From the NCBI GenBank assembly GCA_937975765.1, contig CALJUR010000060.1, positions 17,191 to 81,190 on the forward strand: DNA of 64,000 bases, written 5' to 3'. Made by a program: the position numbers and the translations under genes. The stretch's first letter is position 1; every line of letters begins with the position of its first letter. The notes beneath the pieces were generated by a model, which did no database searches, was not told where the DNA came from, and saw nothing but the letters and a program-made list of their open reading frames with translations. The DNA comes from an uncultured Myxococcales bacterium (lineage in GTDB: Bacteria > Myxococcota_A > UBA9042 > DTJE01). This document shows positions 35,823 through 45,508 of this stretch, one piece after another.

Positions 35823-36439
35823 GGCTTCATCGCTCCTTCGATGGCCTCGACGGCGCCCCGCGTCAGGACCAGGGTGTCGTACTTGAGCACGTCGAAGAGG
35901 TTCAGTCCCTTCGAGCTCAGGTACTTGGCCGTCGGCAGGTTCCGGCAGGACAGGGACAGCGGCCGGTTGGTCACGTCGACCAGCAGCGCGGAGGCCAGTT
36001 CGAAGCGGCCCAGGAACTCCGCGACCTTCTTCGTCTTGATCTCCTCGGAGGTCCACGCCTCGACCACCAGCAGGTGCCCGTCGCGCAGCCGGTCGGAGAT
36101 CGCCGACAGCAGGGCGGCGCGCTTGACCTTCCGCGGAACCTTCACGTCCCACTCGCGGGGCTGCGGTCCGAAGACGACGCCGCCGCGCCGGTAGGTGGGC
36201 GCGCGGTTGTCGCCGTGACGCGACCGGCCGCTGCCCTTCTGCTTCAGCACCTTGCGGGTCGAGCCGGAGACCTCGTCACGCTTCTTGGTCTTGACGGTGC
36301 CCTGCCGCTTGGACAGCAACTGGGCCCGGACGACCTCGTGGTAGAGGTGCGGGCGGGACTCGGCCGCGAAGACCTCGTCCGACAGCGCGATCTCGCCGAC
36401 CTTCCGGCGCGAGATGTCGAATACTTCCACGTTCGGCAT
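35819..36439 (-). CDS. rplD: Ribosomal protein L4
   Basis: 206 aa. Motifs: KTKKRDEVSGSTRKVLKQKGSGRSRHGDNRAPTYRRGGVVFGPQPR, the tunnel-loop region, then the C-terminal KYDTLVLTRGAVEAIEG. In E. coli L4 represses the S10 operon. It follows rpsJ by only 17 bases; rplC, which normally lies between them, is absent. Confidence 0.97.
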   Translation of the reverse strand: MPNVEVFDISRRKVGEIALSDEVFAAESRPHLYHEVVRAQLLSKRQGTVKTKKRDEVSGSTRKVLKQKGSGRSRHGDNRAPTYRRGGVVFGPQPREWDVKVPRKVKRAALLSAISDRLRDGHLLVVEAWTSEEIKTKKVAEFLGRFELASALLVDVTNRPLSLSCRNLPTAKYLSSKGLNLFDVLKYDTLVLTRGAVEAIEGAMKP

Positions 36440-36456
36440 GATTCCCTCGTCCTCGC

Positions 36457-36765
36457 TCAGGCCTTGATCTCGACGTCGACGCCCGGGCTCAGGTCCAGCT
36501 TCGTCAGCGCGTCCAGCGTCTGCTGCGTCGGGTCCAGGATGTCGATCAGGCGCTTGTGCGTCCGGATCTCGAACTGCTCACGGGACTTCTTGTCCGTGTG
36601 CGGCGAGCGCAGGACCGTGTAGCGGCTGATCTTCGTCGGCAGCGGGATGGGACCCGCGACCTTCGCATCCGTCTTCCGGACGGTGGCGATGATCTCGCTG
36701 ACCGACTGGTCCAGGATCTTGTGGTCGTACGCCTTCAGACGGATCCGAATCCTCTGGGTACCCAT
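36457..36765 (-). CDS. rpsJ: Ribosomal protein S10
   Basis: 102 aa. MGTQRIRIRLKAYDHKILDQS is the family start; HKRLIDILDPTQQTLDALTKLDLSPGVDVEI is the end. It is also the NusE partner in antitermination. It starts 2 bases after the fusA stop, with no tuf gene between. Confidence 0.98.
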   Translation of the reverse strand: MGTQRIRIRLKAYDHKILDQSVSEIIATVRKTDAKVAGPIPLPTKISRYTVLRSPHTDKKSREQFEIRTHKRLIDILDPTQQTLDALTKLDLSPGVDVEIKA

Positions 36766-36767
36766 GG

Positions 36768-38861
<2,094 letters not shown>

Positions 38862-38883
38862 TATCCGTTCGTCCCTTCTGCGA

Positions 38884-39354
38884 CTACCAGCGGTAATGGG
38901 CGAAGGCCTTGTTGGCTTCCGCCATGCGGTGGGTGTCGTCGCGCTTCTTGATCGCGTTGCCGCGGCCGTTGAAGGCGTCGATCAGTTCCGCCGACAGCTT
39001 GTTCGCGAAGCCCTTCTCCGACCGGCCGCGGGCGTACCCGATCAGCCAGCGGATCGCCAGGGCGGTCTTGCGCTCGGGGCGGATCTCGACGGGGACCTGG
39101 TAGGTCGCGCCGCCGACGCGCCGGGACTTGACCTCGACCTGGGGCTTCACGTTCTCCAGGGCGCGCTTGAAGATCTTCAGCGGATCCTCGCGCGTCTTCT
39201 TCGCGATCTGGTCCATCGACTCGTAGAAGATCGCCTCGGAGATCGACTTCTTGCCGCGGGTCATCAGGTAGTTGACGAACTTCGCGACGAGCCAGTCATT
39301 GAACCGAGCGTCCGGCAGGATCTCCCGCCGCTCAACTACTCTGCGCCTCGGCAT
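38884..39354 (-). CDS. rpsG: Ribosomal protein S7
   Basis: 156 aa. Motifs: MPRRRVVERREILPDARFNDWLVAKFVNYLMTRGKKS, VEVKSRRVGGATYQVPVEIRPERK, C-terminal HRMAEANKAFAHYRW. It nucleates assembly of the 30S head and represses the str operon in E. coli. Between rpsL and fusA. Confidence 0.98.
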   Translation of the reverse strand: MPRRRVVERREILPDARFNDWLVAKFVNYLMTRGKKSISEAIFYESMDQIAKKTREDPLKIFKRALENVKPQVEVKSRRVGGATYQVPVEIRPERKTALAIRWLIGYARGRSEKGFANKLSAELIDAFNGRGNAIKKRDDTHRMAEANKAFAHYRW

Positions 39355-39372
39355 CGGATGCCTCCGTCCTTC

Positions 39373-39753
39373 CTACTTCACGCCCTTGGGCTGCTTCGCG
39401 CCGTACTTCGAGCGGCTGCGACGGCGGGCGTCCACGCCCTTCGCGTCCATCGTCCCGCGGATGATGTGGTAGCGGACGCCGGGGAGGTCCTTGACGCGGC
39501 CGCCGCGCACCATCACCTGCGAGTGCTCGGAAAGGTTGTGGCCCTCGCCCGGGATGTAGGCGATGACCTCGAAGCCGTTGGTCAGGCGGACCTTGGCGAC
39601 CTTCCGCATCGCGGAGTTCGGCTTCTTGGGCGTCGTGGTGTACACGCGGGTGCAAACGCCGCGACGCATCGGGCACCGGGCCAGCGCAGGCGACTTGGTC
39701 TTGTACTTCGCCGCCGTGCGTCCCTTGCGAACCAACTGGTTGACCGTCGGCAT
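39373..39753 (-). CDS. rpsL: Ribosomal protein S12
   Basis: 126 aa, ATG at 39753. Motifs: MPTVNQLVRKGR, CPMRRGVCTRVYTTTPKKPNSAMRKVAKVRL, GEGHNLSEHSQVMVRGGRVKDLPGVRYH. The decoding-loop lysines are in the streptomycin-sensitive form (PKKPNS). First gene of the whole ribosomal cluster, about 75 bases downstream of a strong promoter. Confidence 0.98.
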   Translation of the reverse strand: MPTVNQLVRKGRTAAKYKTKSPALARCPMRRGVCTRVYTTTPKKPNSAMRKVAKVRLTNGFEVIAYIPGEGHNLSEHSQVMVRGGRVKDLPGVRYHIIRGTMDAKGVDARRRSRSKYGAKQPKGVK

Positions 39754-39829
39754 CTGAGTCTCCGTCCGAGCCGAGCCGTGTTTCCATCCCCGGCGAAGGG
39801 GCGCGGTGAGCCCATTCGCGAGGGACGTT

Positions 39830-39857
39830 ATTGTAGGCTGTTCGACTTCAGTGTCAA
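39830..39857 (-). promoter_or_regulatory. Strong promoter of the str-S10-spc-alpha cluster
   Basis: On the minus strand, TTGACA (39852-39857) and TACAAT (39830-39835) have a 16-base spacer. Start of transcription falls near 39823, leaving a leader of about 70 bases before rpsL. Gaps between the genes downstream are nearly all under 60 bases, so this may drive the whole block. Confidence 0.75.
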
Positions 39858-39934
39858 GCCGGATTTTTCGGCCGGTGCGGGAGATTCCCGCGCCCCCGGT
39901 CGATCCGTCCCGGAACGCCAGCGACCTCGGGACC

Positions 39935-39963
39935 TTGACACCCGGCGTACCGGCCCGGAGAAT
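39935..39963 (+). promoter_or_regulatory. Promoter for the EEP-fold lipoprotein
   Basis: TTGACA (39935-39940) and GAGAAT (39958-39963) with a 17-base spacer, about 50 bases before the likely TTG start at 40016. It is divergent from the ribosomal promoter. Confidence 0.5.
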
Positions 39964-40015
39964 CGCCGGGTTGCCCGCGATTCGCCGCGGCGGCGCCTCG
40001 AAAGGGAGACCCTCC

Positions 40016-41392
40016 TTGCCGCATCCCGACCGGATCCCCGCACCGCCCCGGAAAATAGGGACAGCCTCCATTTTCCGCCTGCTGCCCATGGCCCTCCTGC
40101 TGGCGTTCCCGGTGGCCTGCGGGGGCGGCACCTCGGTGCTGCCGCCGTCCCGCCACGACCTGCTGTTCGCCGACGCGGACATCGCGGATGTCCCTGCGGA
40201 GGGCGGCGATGCGGAAGTGCCGCGCGAGACAACGACCGGGGACCAGGGCCCGGAGGACGGGGACGCGTGGGAGGAAGCCGGCGGCGACCCGGGATTCGAC
40301 GGGGCGCCCGGCGACCTGCCGGACGCGGAGGAGGACGGGACGGTCGCAGAGGACGCCCTGCCGGAGGACGTGCCGGAGGAGGACCTGCCCGCAGACGCGC
40401 CGGAGGACGTGCCCACGGACGTCGAGCCGCCGGACGACGGGGAGATTGTTCCCGACGACGCCCCCGCGCCGGACGACGCGGCAGCCACGCCGGACGACGC
40501 GGCGGCCGACGAGCCCCGCGACACCTCGCTGGCCGACGGGCTCGACGACGCGGACGCCTCGACCGGCGGCCTGCGGATCCGCTTCATGGCCGCCAACCTG
40601 ACCAGCGGCAGCGACCAGTCCTACGACCCCGGCCACGGGATCCGGCTGATGGCGGGCGCGCGCGCGGACATCTACCTGGTGCAGGAATTCAATTACGGCC
40701 AGAACGCCGGCGACGACTACCGGGCGATGACCGACTCCGTCTGCGGGCCCGGGTGCACGTGGAGCGTCGGCGTCGGGCAGATCCCGAACGGCGTGATCAG
40801 CCGCTGGCCGATCCTCGAACATGGCGCCTGGGACGACCCGAACATCTCGAACCGCGACCTGGACTGGGCCCGGATCGACCTGCCCGGCGCGAAGGACCTC
40901 TTCGCCGTCAGCGTGCACCTGCACACGTCGCCTTCGTCCGACCAGGTCGAGGCGGCGCAGGTGGTGACACGCAGGGTGGCCGAGCACCGCGCCGCGAACC
41001 CCGGCTGCTGCTGGTACGTGGTCGGCGGCGACTTCAACGGCCCGGCCGCCGTGTCGGACAACGGCTTCGGGGAGTGGGACGGCGAGAACGTGTTCTACGT
41101 GTCCGGCCCGCACCCGCTGGGCGAGGACGGCTCCCCCTGCACCAACCGCAACCGCAACGACCAGTACGACTTCGTGCTGCTGGACACCGCGTTGCACGCG
41201 TACCAGGTGCCCGTGGTGGTGCAGGCGAACGACGGCGGCCCGTCGATGACCTGGCCGTCCGGCCTGGTGTTCGACAGCCGCGACTTCACCCAGGCCCAGC
41301 TGGACCGCTACTTCCCCCCCGCGCAAACCGGCGATTCCGGCGCCTCCAACATGCAGCACATGGGCATCCTGAAGGACGTCCTGATTCCCTGA
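40016..41392 (+). CDS. Putative lipoprotein with endonuclease/exonuclease/phosphatase fold
   Basis: 458 aa from TTG at 40016, favoured because GGGAG lies upstream and the next start (ATG 40088) has no ribosome site. Hydrophobic signal with Cys35 (AFPVAC), an imperfect lipobox because Pro is at -3. Residues 45-185 are an Asp/Pro/Ala-rich acidic stalk. The catalytic-fold domain (about 187-450) shows the EEP pattern: RFMAANLTSG, YLVQEFNYG (Glu metal ligand), SVHLHTSPSS, VGGDFNG (Asp-Phe-Asn) and a final DQYDFVLLD; the usual closing SDHxP is replaced by MQHMG. It could be a secreted nuclease or phosphodiesterase, possibly with altered activity. A palindromic repeat forms part of the signal-peptide coding sequence. 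Confidence 0.75.
   Translation: MPHPDRIPAPPRKIGTASIFRLLPMALLLAFPVACGGGTSVLPPSRHDLLFADADIADVPAEGGDAEVPRETTTGDQGPEDGDAWEEAGGDPGFDGAPGDLPDAEEDGTVAEDALPEDVPEEDLPADAPEDVPTDVEPPDDGEIVPDDAPAPDDAAATPDDAAADEPRDTSLADGLDDADASTGGLRIRFMAANLTSGSDQSYDPGHGIRLMAGARADIYLVQEFNYGQNAGDDYRAMTDSVCGPGCTWSVGVGQIPNGVISRWPILEHGAWDDPNISNRDLDWARIDLPGAKDLFAVSVHLHTSPSSDQVEAAQVVTRRVAEHRAANPGCCWYVVGGDFNGPAAVSDNGFGEWDGENVFYVSGPHPLGEDGSPCTNRNRNDQYDFVLLDTALHAYQVPVVVQANDGGPSMTWPSGLVFDSRDFTQAQLDRYFPPAQTGDSGASNMQHMGILKDVLIP
40050..40076. repeat. REP-like palindrome inside a signal-peptide coding region
   Basis: 27 bases with 7-bp perfect arms GGAAAAT/ATTTTCC and a GGGACAGCC core. The same core with shorter arms recurs at 45484-45508. 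In the reading frame of the lipoprotein it encodes RKIGTASIF, residues 12-20. It resembles small palindromes moved by REP-associated Y1 transposases; no such transposase is in the window. Confidence 0.6.
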
Positions 41393-41453
41393 CGACGGGC
41401 CGGGCGCTCCCGCCTGCGATACCGGCCAGTCGGCCGGTCCGGCGGGGCCAGGC

Positions 41454-41814
41454 TCACTGCGGGCACAGGTACCGTGCCTCGATGATGGCCGCCGAGACCC
41501 ACGGATCGGGACCGATGACCTCGTAGTAGTATCCGACCGCGACCACGCGTTGCCCGACCAGCGATATCAACCGGTCCATCGGAAATCGCAGACGAACGAA
41601 CAACCTGGCGTCCACCAAACGGTTGTCGACGGCCTGCACGCATTCGCACTCGGGACGGGGGGGCAGGCAGCACGGAGGGCGGAAGCAACTCGAGTACCGC
41701 CAGGAGTCCGGCGGGTTCTCCACGTTCAAGGCAAACTCGCCTCCAAAAAGGGCATCGTCCTTTCCGATGGTTCCTTCCCACGCCGCCCATTCGACCGGGT
41801 CGGCGTTGGGAAGT
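41454..41814 (-). pseudogene. 5'-truncated gene cut by the insertion element
   Basis: A coherent minus-strand frame reads inward from the left inverted repeat at 41839 to a TGA at 41454, about 120 residues with no convincing start. Visible pieces: SPLPNADPVEWAAWEGTIG, FALNVENPPDSWRYSSCF, a Cys-rich patch CCLPPRPECECV, and VGYYYEVIGPDPWVSAAIIE. Balanced composition suggests a former genuine coding sequence (possibly an exported Cys-containing protein). Its 5' part is not found on the other side of the element. I do not recognise the family. Confidence 0.5.
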
Positions 41815-41839
41815 GGACTCCAGACCTCCTGACATAGCC
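41815..41839. repeat. Left terminal inverted repeat
   Basis: Core CCAGACCTCCTGACATAGCC; matches the reverse complement of 44256-44280 at 24 of 25 positions. Confidence 0.75.
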
Positions 41840-41880
41840 TCGTGCAACTGAGCGTAAGTCCAGCAAACCCGTTCGCCAGG

Positions 41881-41903
41881 GGTGCGCACCCAAACCTGTC
41901 CGC
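41881..41903. repeat. 23-base motif, copy A (noncoding left end)
   Basis: Begins with the palindrome GGTGCGCACC and continues CAAACCTGTCCGC. It is identical to copy C at 42519-42541 and differs at three positions from copy B at 42450-42472. Possibly a transposase-binding site. Confidence 0.65.
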
Positions 41904-41933
41904 TTTTCAGGCCGGGTCGAGGAAGATCCGGGG

Positions 41934-44252
41934 ATGGAAACGAGCGACGACGGGGTCGAGCAGACCGAGATGTTTTTGGAGGCGGGGCCATCGGCGGGCA
42001 CGCGGGTGATCAACGGCCGATGCGTGCTGAGGACGGAAGGCGAGCACCGGGTGGTGAGCATCTGCGGGACGCCGTGCTTCACGCACCGCGGGGGCGATCG
42101 TGCGGGGGAGGCGTACGCGATGGTCAGCCTGGTGGACGCGGGGCTTGCGGAGCAGGCGGACGTGGCGAAGGCCTTCGGACGGTCCGCGCGGACGGTGCGC
42201 CGGGACCAGCGACGATACGAAAACGGAGGCTTGGCGGCACTGGGGCGGGGTCCCGGCTACCCGAGGGGGCGCCCGCGTCTGCCGGTCTCGCGGGGGGAGG
42301 AAGTCCGGCGACTGAAGGAGGACGGCGTCTCGACGCGCGACGTGGCGCGACGGCTGGGAGTAGCGGAGACGGCCGTGCGGAAGCAGCTTCGGCGGATGGG
42401 GTGGAAGGCTCCCGAGGCGGAGCATCTGGCGCTGGCACTGGAACCGGGGGGTGCGGACCCAGACCTGTCCGGCGAGGTCCTGGATGCGCCGGAAGACCGT
42501 GCTGGAACTGCGGGCGAGGGTGCGCACCCAAACCTGTCCGCTGCCCTGGTGCAAGTGCCCGAAGACGTGATGTCCTCCTTCGACACGGACGGATCGGACC
42601 GGTCGCTGGACCGACTGATGGCGTACCTGGGGCTGCTGGACGATGCCGCGCCGATCTTCGAGCCGGGCGAGCGCGTGCCGCATGCGGGCGTGCTGCTGGC
42701 GGTGCCCGCGCTGGTGCAGAGCGGCGTCTTCGAAATCGCACGGCGCGTGTACGGCAGCATCGGCCCCGCTTTCTACGGGCTGCGTACGACGCTGGCGACG
42801 CTGCTGCTGATGGCGCTGCTGCGCATCAAGCGTCCGGAGGGCCTGAAGGAGGTCTCACCCGGGGACCTGGGCCGGGTGCTGGGCCTCGACCGCGCCCCGG
42901 AGGTCAAGACGCTGCGTCGCAAGCTGAAGCGCTTGGCAGCGCTGGGCCGGGCCGCCAGTTTCGGCCGCGAACTGGCGCTGCGCCGGGTCGGCGACCGCGG
43001 GGCGGCGATGGGCTTCCTGTACGTGGACGGGCACGTCCGGGTATACCACGGCCAGCGCACGCTTCCGAAGACCCACGTCACCCGGATGCGGATCTCGCTT
43101 CCGGCTACGACCGACTACTGGGTCAACGACGCGACGGGCGATCCGCTTTTCGTGCTGACCGCCCCGGCGAACGCCGGGCTGGTCAAGATGATGCCGTCGA
43201 TCCTCGCCGAGGTCCGGGTGCTCGTGCCCGCCCGTCGGGTCACGGTGGTCTTCGATCGGGGCGGCTTCAGCCCGAGGCTCTTCGAGGAGATGTACATCGG
43301 CGGTTTCGACGTGCTGACGTACCGCAAGGGTGCGGCAGACCCGGTGCCCGAGAGTGCCTTCGAAGAGCACGCGGTCCCGGGAACCGGGGGGCGTCAGACG
43401 ATGCTCCTGCACGAGGAGACACTGATCCTCGCGACGGGCTTCTGGATGCGCCAGGTGACGCGGCTGAAGGACGGCCACCAGACGCAGATCCTGACGACGC
43501 TGGAGGAGGACGTGCCCGCGATCGATGTCGCGGTGCGGATGTTTGACCGGTGGCGCCAGGAGAACTTCTTCAAGTACATGCGCGAGGAGTACGCGCTCGA
43601 CGCGCTCGTCCAGTACGGCGTCGAAGGGGACGACCCCACCCGCGACATCCCCAACCCGGCCCGCAAGGCCGTCGACCTCGAACTCTCCGAGGCCAAATCC
43701 GCTCTCTCCCGGCTGCTCGCCAGGTACGGCGACAAGGCCATCACCAACCCCGAAGCCATCCGCCCCACCATGCGGGGCTTCAAGATCGCCCACTCCCGGC
43801 TCGGGAAGGCCGCCCGCGAGGCCATGAAACGTGTCGCCGCTCTCGAAGCCCGCCGCGCGGACACGCCCGAACGCGTCCAGGTCGGCACCGTCGTGCCAGG
43901 CCAGGTCGTCAAGCTCGAAACCGAGCGACAACTCCTGTCCAGCCTGCTCAAGATGGTCGCCTACCAGGCCGAGACCGACCTTGCACGGCTCGTGGCCCCG
44001 CACTACAGCCGGGCCGAGGACGAGGGCCGCACGCTCGTCCAGTCCGCCCTGTGCTCGCCCGCCGACATCGTCCCCTGGGGCGACGAACTCCTCGTCCGCC
44101 TCGCACCCCTCAGCTCGCCGCACCGGTCCCGCGCCCTCGCCGCGCTGTGCCGCGACGTCAACGGGATCGAGACATCCTTTCCGGGATCGCACCTGCGTCT
44201 ACGCTTCGAGGTCGGCCACCGCGCCGACGCCGTCAAACCGGACAAATCGTGA
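41934..44252 (+). CDS. IS4-like DDE transposase with N-terminal HTH domains
   Basis: 772 aa; ATG at 41934 with GAGGAAG upstream. Residues about 60-170 form two helix-turn-helix units (QADVAKAFGRSARTVRRDQ and STRDVARRLGVAETAVRKQ). Residues about 170-210 contain a duplicated peptide (GADPDLS and GAHPNLS) encoded by repeats B and C. The catalytic region shows the DDE pattern: Asp in YVDGHVRVYHG (about 363), Asp in VVFDRGGFS (about 440), and a helix with RQENFFKYMREEYALD (about 540-555) like the Y-R-E-K signature of IS4-type enzymes. The C-terminal 180 residues are helical with a coiled-coil-like stretch. The frame is intact, so it may be active. The family assignment is by pattern only. Confidence 0.75.
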   Translation: METSDDGVEQTEMFLEAGPSAGTRVINGRCVLRTEGEHRVVSICGTPCFTHRGGDRAGEAYAMVSLVDAGLAEQADVAKAFGRSARTVRRDQRRYENGGLAALGRGPGYPRGRPRLPVSRGEEVRRLKEDGVSTRDVARRLGVAETAVRKQLRRMGWKAPEAEHLALALEPGGADPDLSGEVLDAPEDRAGTAGEGAHPNLSAALVQVPEDVMSSFDTDGSDRSLDRLMAYLGLLDDAAPIFEPGERVPHAGVLLAVPALVQSGVFEIARRVYGSIGPAFYGLRTTLATLLLMALLRIKRPEGLKEVSPGDLGRVLGLDRAPEVKTLRRKLKRLAALGRAASFGRELALRRVGDRGAAMGFLYVDGHVRVYHGQRTLPKTHVTRMRISLPATTDYWVNDATGDPLFVLTAPANAGLVKMMPSILAEVRVLVPARRVTVVFDRGGFSPRLFEEMYIGGFDVLTYRKGAADPVPESAFEEHAVPGTGGRQTMLLHEETLILATGFWMRQVTRLKDGHQTQILTTLEEDVPAIDVAVRMFDRWRQENFFKYMREEYALDALVQYGVEGDDPTRDIPNPARKAVDLELSEAKSALSRLLARYGDKAITNPEAIRPTMRGFKIAHSRLGKAAREAMKRVAALEARRADTPERVQVGTVVPGQVVKLETERQLLSSLLKMVAYQAETDLARLVAPHYSRAEDEGRTLVQSALCSPADIVPWGDELLVRLAPLSSPHRSRALAALCRDVNGIETSFPGSHLRLRFEVGHRADAVKPDKS
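42450..42472. repeat. 23-base motif, copy B (inside the transposase gene)
   Basis: Three mismatches to copies A and C. It is in frame and encodes GADPDLSG. Copies B and C are 69 bases (23 codons) apart. Confidence 0.6.
42519..42541. repeat. 23-base motif, copy C (inside the transposase gene)
   Basis: Identical to copy A at 41881-41903; encodes GAHPNLSA in frame. Confidence 0.65.
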
Positions 44253-44255
44253 GGG

Positions 44256-44280
44256 GGCTATGTCAGGAGGTCTGGAATCC
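44256..44280. repeat. Right terminal inverted repeat
   Basis: Core GGCTATGTCAGGAGGTCTGG, the inverted partner of 41815-41839. It starts 4 bases after the transposase stop. Just inside lies GATTTGTCCGGTTT (minus strand), a weak echo of the 23-base motif. Confidence 0.75.
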
Positions 44281-44282
44281 CG

Positions 44283-44417
44283 TCCGAGGTCATCGCCGCG
44301 ATCCGCGCCGAGTACCGGCCGGGCGAGCACGGCTACCGGGCGCTCGCCCACCTGCACGGCCTCCCGGTCGGCACGGTCGCGAAGGTCCTGCGCGGGGACC
44401 GGCGGGGCGCGTCGTGA
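44283..44417 (+). pseudogene. Fragment of a small HTH protein (phage-type)
   Basis: A frame without a start runs from the element edge to TGA at 44415. It reads EVIAAIRAEYRPGEHGYRAL then HLHGLPVGTVAKVLRG, an HTH of the kind seen beside phage genes. A second, shorter fragment of the same family (PPDVIAAI) ends at 60564 beside cassette copy 2. The 5' part is missing. Nothing recognisable lies at 44418-44551. Confidence 0.5.
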
Positions 44418-44551
44418 GTCCTGGAGGGAGGGGAGGGGAGCTGGTAACTTAGGGCCGTGTAATACATAGTTGGTCAGGGGCACTTGTGGTTGATATCCAT
44501 TACTCGCTTGCCACTGACGCCTCTCTGGTGACGTCAGCGGTCACTGACAGG

Positions 44552-45056
44552 TTGAGGAACACGCCGTCGAAGACGCTAGGAAGACTCCGATGCGCCCGGG
44601 GAGGACAAGCAGCGCTACAGAGGGCAGCCAGATCGAAGCCAACCGCATCCACGCTTCACCCAAACAGAATCCCCGGGTCCCTTGTCACCGTCGCCTCTCC
44701 TCTCGCAGAACATTGTTCGGGAATCGAAGCAGTCGCCCTCTGGGGCGTAGAAGCATCGTTTGCCGCTGAAGACATTAGACGTGCCAATGACTTTTGTAAT
44801 TTCAACACGGATCGAGTCCGAACCAGCCTTTTCGACAACGCCGCAGAATCCGTTGCCGCTTTCGGCCATACCGACTCGCTGACCCACCTTCCACGAGCGA
44901 CCTTTGGCAACGGCCACCGAGTCAATAAAAACGGAGCCGACCAGAAGCAGCGCGACCAGTACCATCAACTTCATACTCTTCCCCTCCAACTTCTTGAGAG
45001 TGTCCCAGGCACTCTTACACCAAACCAAGACCGAGAGGAAGGTTCTCATGATCATC
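44552..45056. repeat. Duplicated gene cassette, copy 1
   Basis: About 505 bases matching 60567-61054 at roughly nine of ten positions. Similarity starts at TTGAGGAACACGCCG and ends at GATCATC in both. Copy 1 has 17 extra bases near its left end between two GAAGA words. It holds the gene at 44615-44974. I see no inverted ends. Confidence 0.8.
44615..44974 (-). CDS. Small exported Cys-containing protein, cassette copy 1
   Basis: 119 aa from ATG at 44974 (GGAGGGG upstream). Signal peptide MKLMVLVALLLVGSVFID...AVA, cleaved near residue 24. The mature part of about 95 residues has six cysteines and a beta-rich look (VGQRVGMAESGNGFCGVVEK, DSIRVEITKVIG, GPGDSVWVKRGCG). The paralogue at 60613-60972 differs at about 12 of 119 residues, and most changes are conservative, so both may be under selection. 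The family is not recognised. Base composition is less GC-rich than its surroundings. Confidence 0.75.
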   Translation of the reverse strand: MKLMVLVALLLVGSVFIDSVAVAKGRSWKVGQRVGMAESGNGFCGVVEKAGSDSIRVEITKVIGTSNVFSGKRCFYAPEGDCFDSRTMFCERRGDGDKGPGDSVWVKRGCGWLRSGCPL

Positions 45057-45215
45057 GCGGTGATGGCACCTTCATCCTAGGAACGGTCGGAAAAGGGGGG
45101 GGGCGGCTGGTTCCTTCCCGGGGGGACGCCAGGCCGGGGGTACCGCCTGGCGCGGGCTCCCGGCAGATACGCGGATTTTGAGATTGCGTCCGGGATGTCC
45201 GGGATGGAGGAAACC

Positions 45216-45482
45216 ATGAGCGGCAGGGCGAAGGATCGACGCGGCTACCGGGACATGGACGCCGCGGGCGTACTGGGTGTGGACGAGAGGACCGTGCGGC
45301 GGTGGCGGAACAAGGGATGGGTCGTCAACGGGCCTGACGGGCACCTGGACGTCCGGGCGACCCTGGCCCGGGTCGCCGCCGACCGGGACCCCACGCTGGG
45401 CGGGAAGACCGACCGCCTCGCCGGCGGCGCTGCGTCGGCGTCCGCGGACGGCGCCCGGCTGCTGAAGGCCCGCGCGATTCAA
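45216..45482 (+). pseudogene. Terminase small subunit-like (Nu1/HTH) fragment
   Basis: ATG at 45216 with GGAGG upstream. About 88 residues read MDAAGVLGVDERTVRRWRNKGW (winged HTH) and then AADRDPTLGGK and ADGARLLKARAIQ, the pattern of phage DNA-packaging Nu1-type small terminase subunits. Homology stops at about 45482, where a palindromic repeat follows, and the frame then runs antisense through pduT. In lambdoid phages the next genes are the large terminase, gpW and portal; gpW and portal fragments appear at 61374-61921. Confidence 0.6.
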
Positions 45483-45483
45483 A

Positions 45484-45508
45484 GAAATAGGGACAGCCTC
45501 CAATTTCC
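45484..45508. repeat. REP-like palindrome, second copy
   Basis: Arms GGAAAT-like (GAAAT/ATTTCC) around ATAGGGACAGCCTCC, the same core as 40050-40076. It sits exactly at the break in the terminase fragment. Confidence 0.55.

Larger units (their letters stand above)
41815..44280 (+). mobile_element. Insertion element with inverted ends and one large DDE-type transposase
   Basis: 2466 bases bounded by 25-base inverted repeats with one mismatch (41815-41839 and 44256-44280). It carries one transposase-like gene. The outermost seven bases, GGACTCC versus GGAATCC, are palindromic, so they could equally be the repeat tips or an imperfect 7-base target duplication. Both flanks are broken genes (41454-41814 and 44283-44417). 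Confidence 0.7.

Noticed and set aside
44540..44560. GTTGAGG at the cassette edge as an integron attC site
   Set aside because: Does not fit the GTTRRRY core and has no paired R'' box or long imperfect palindrome at either edge.
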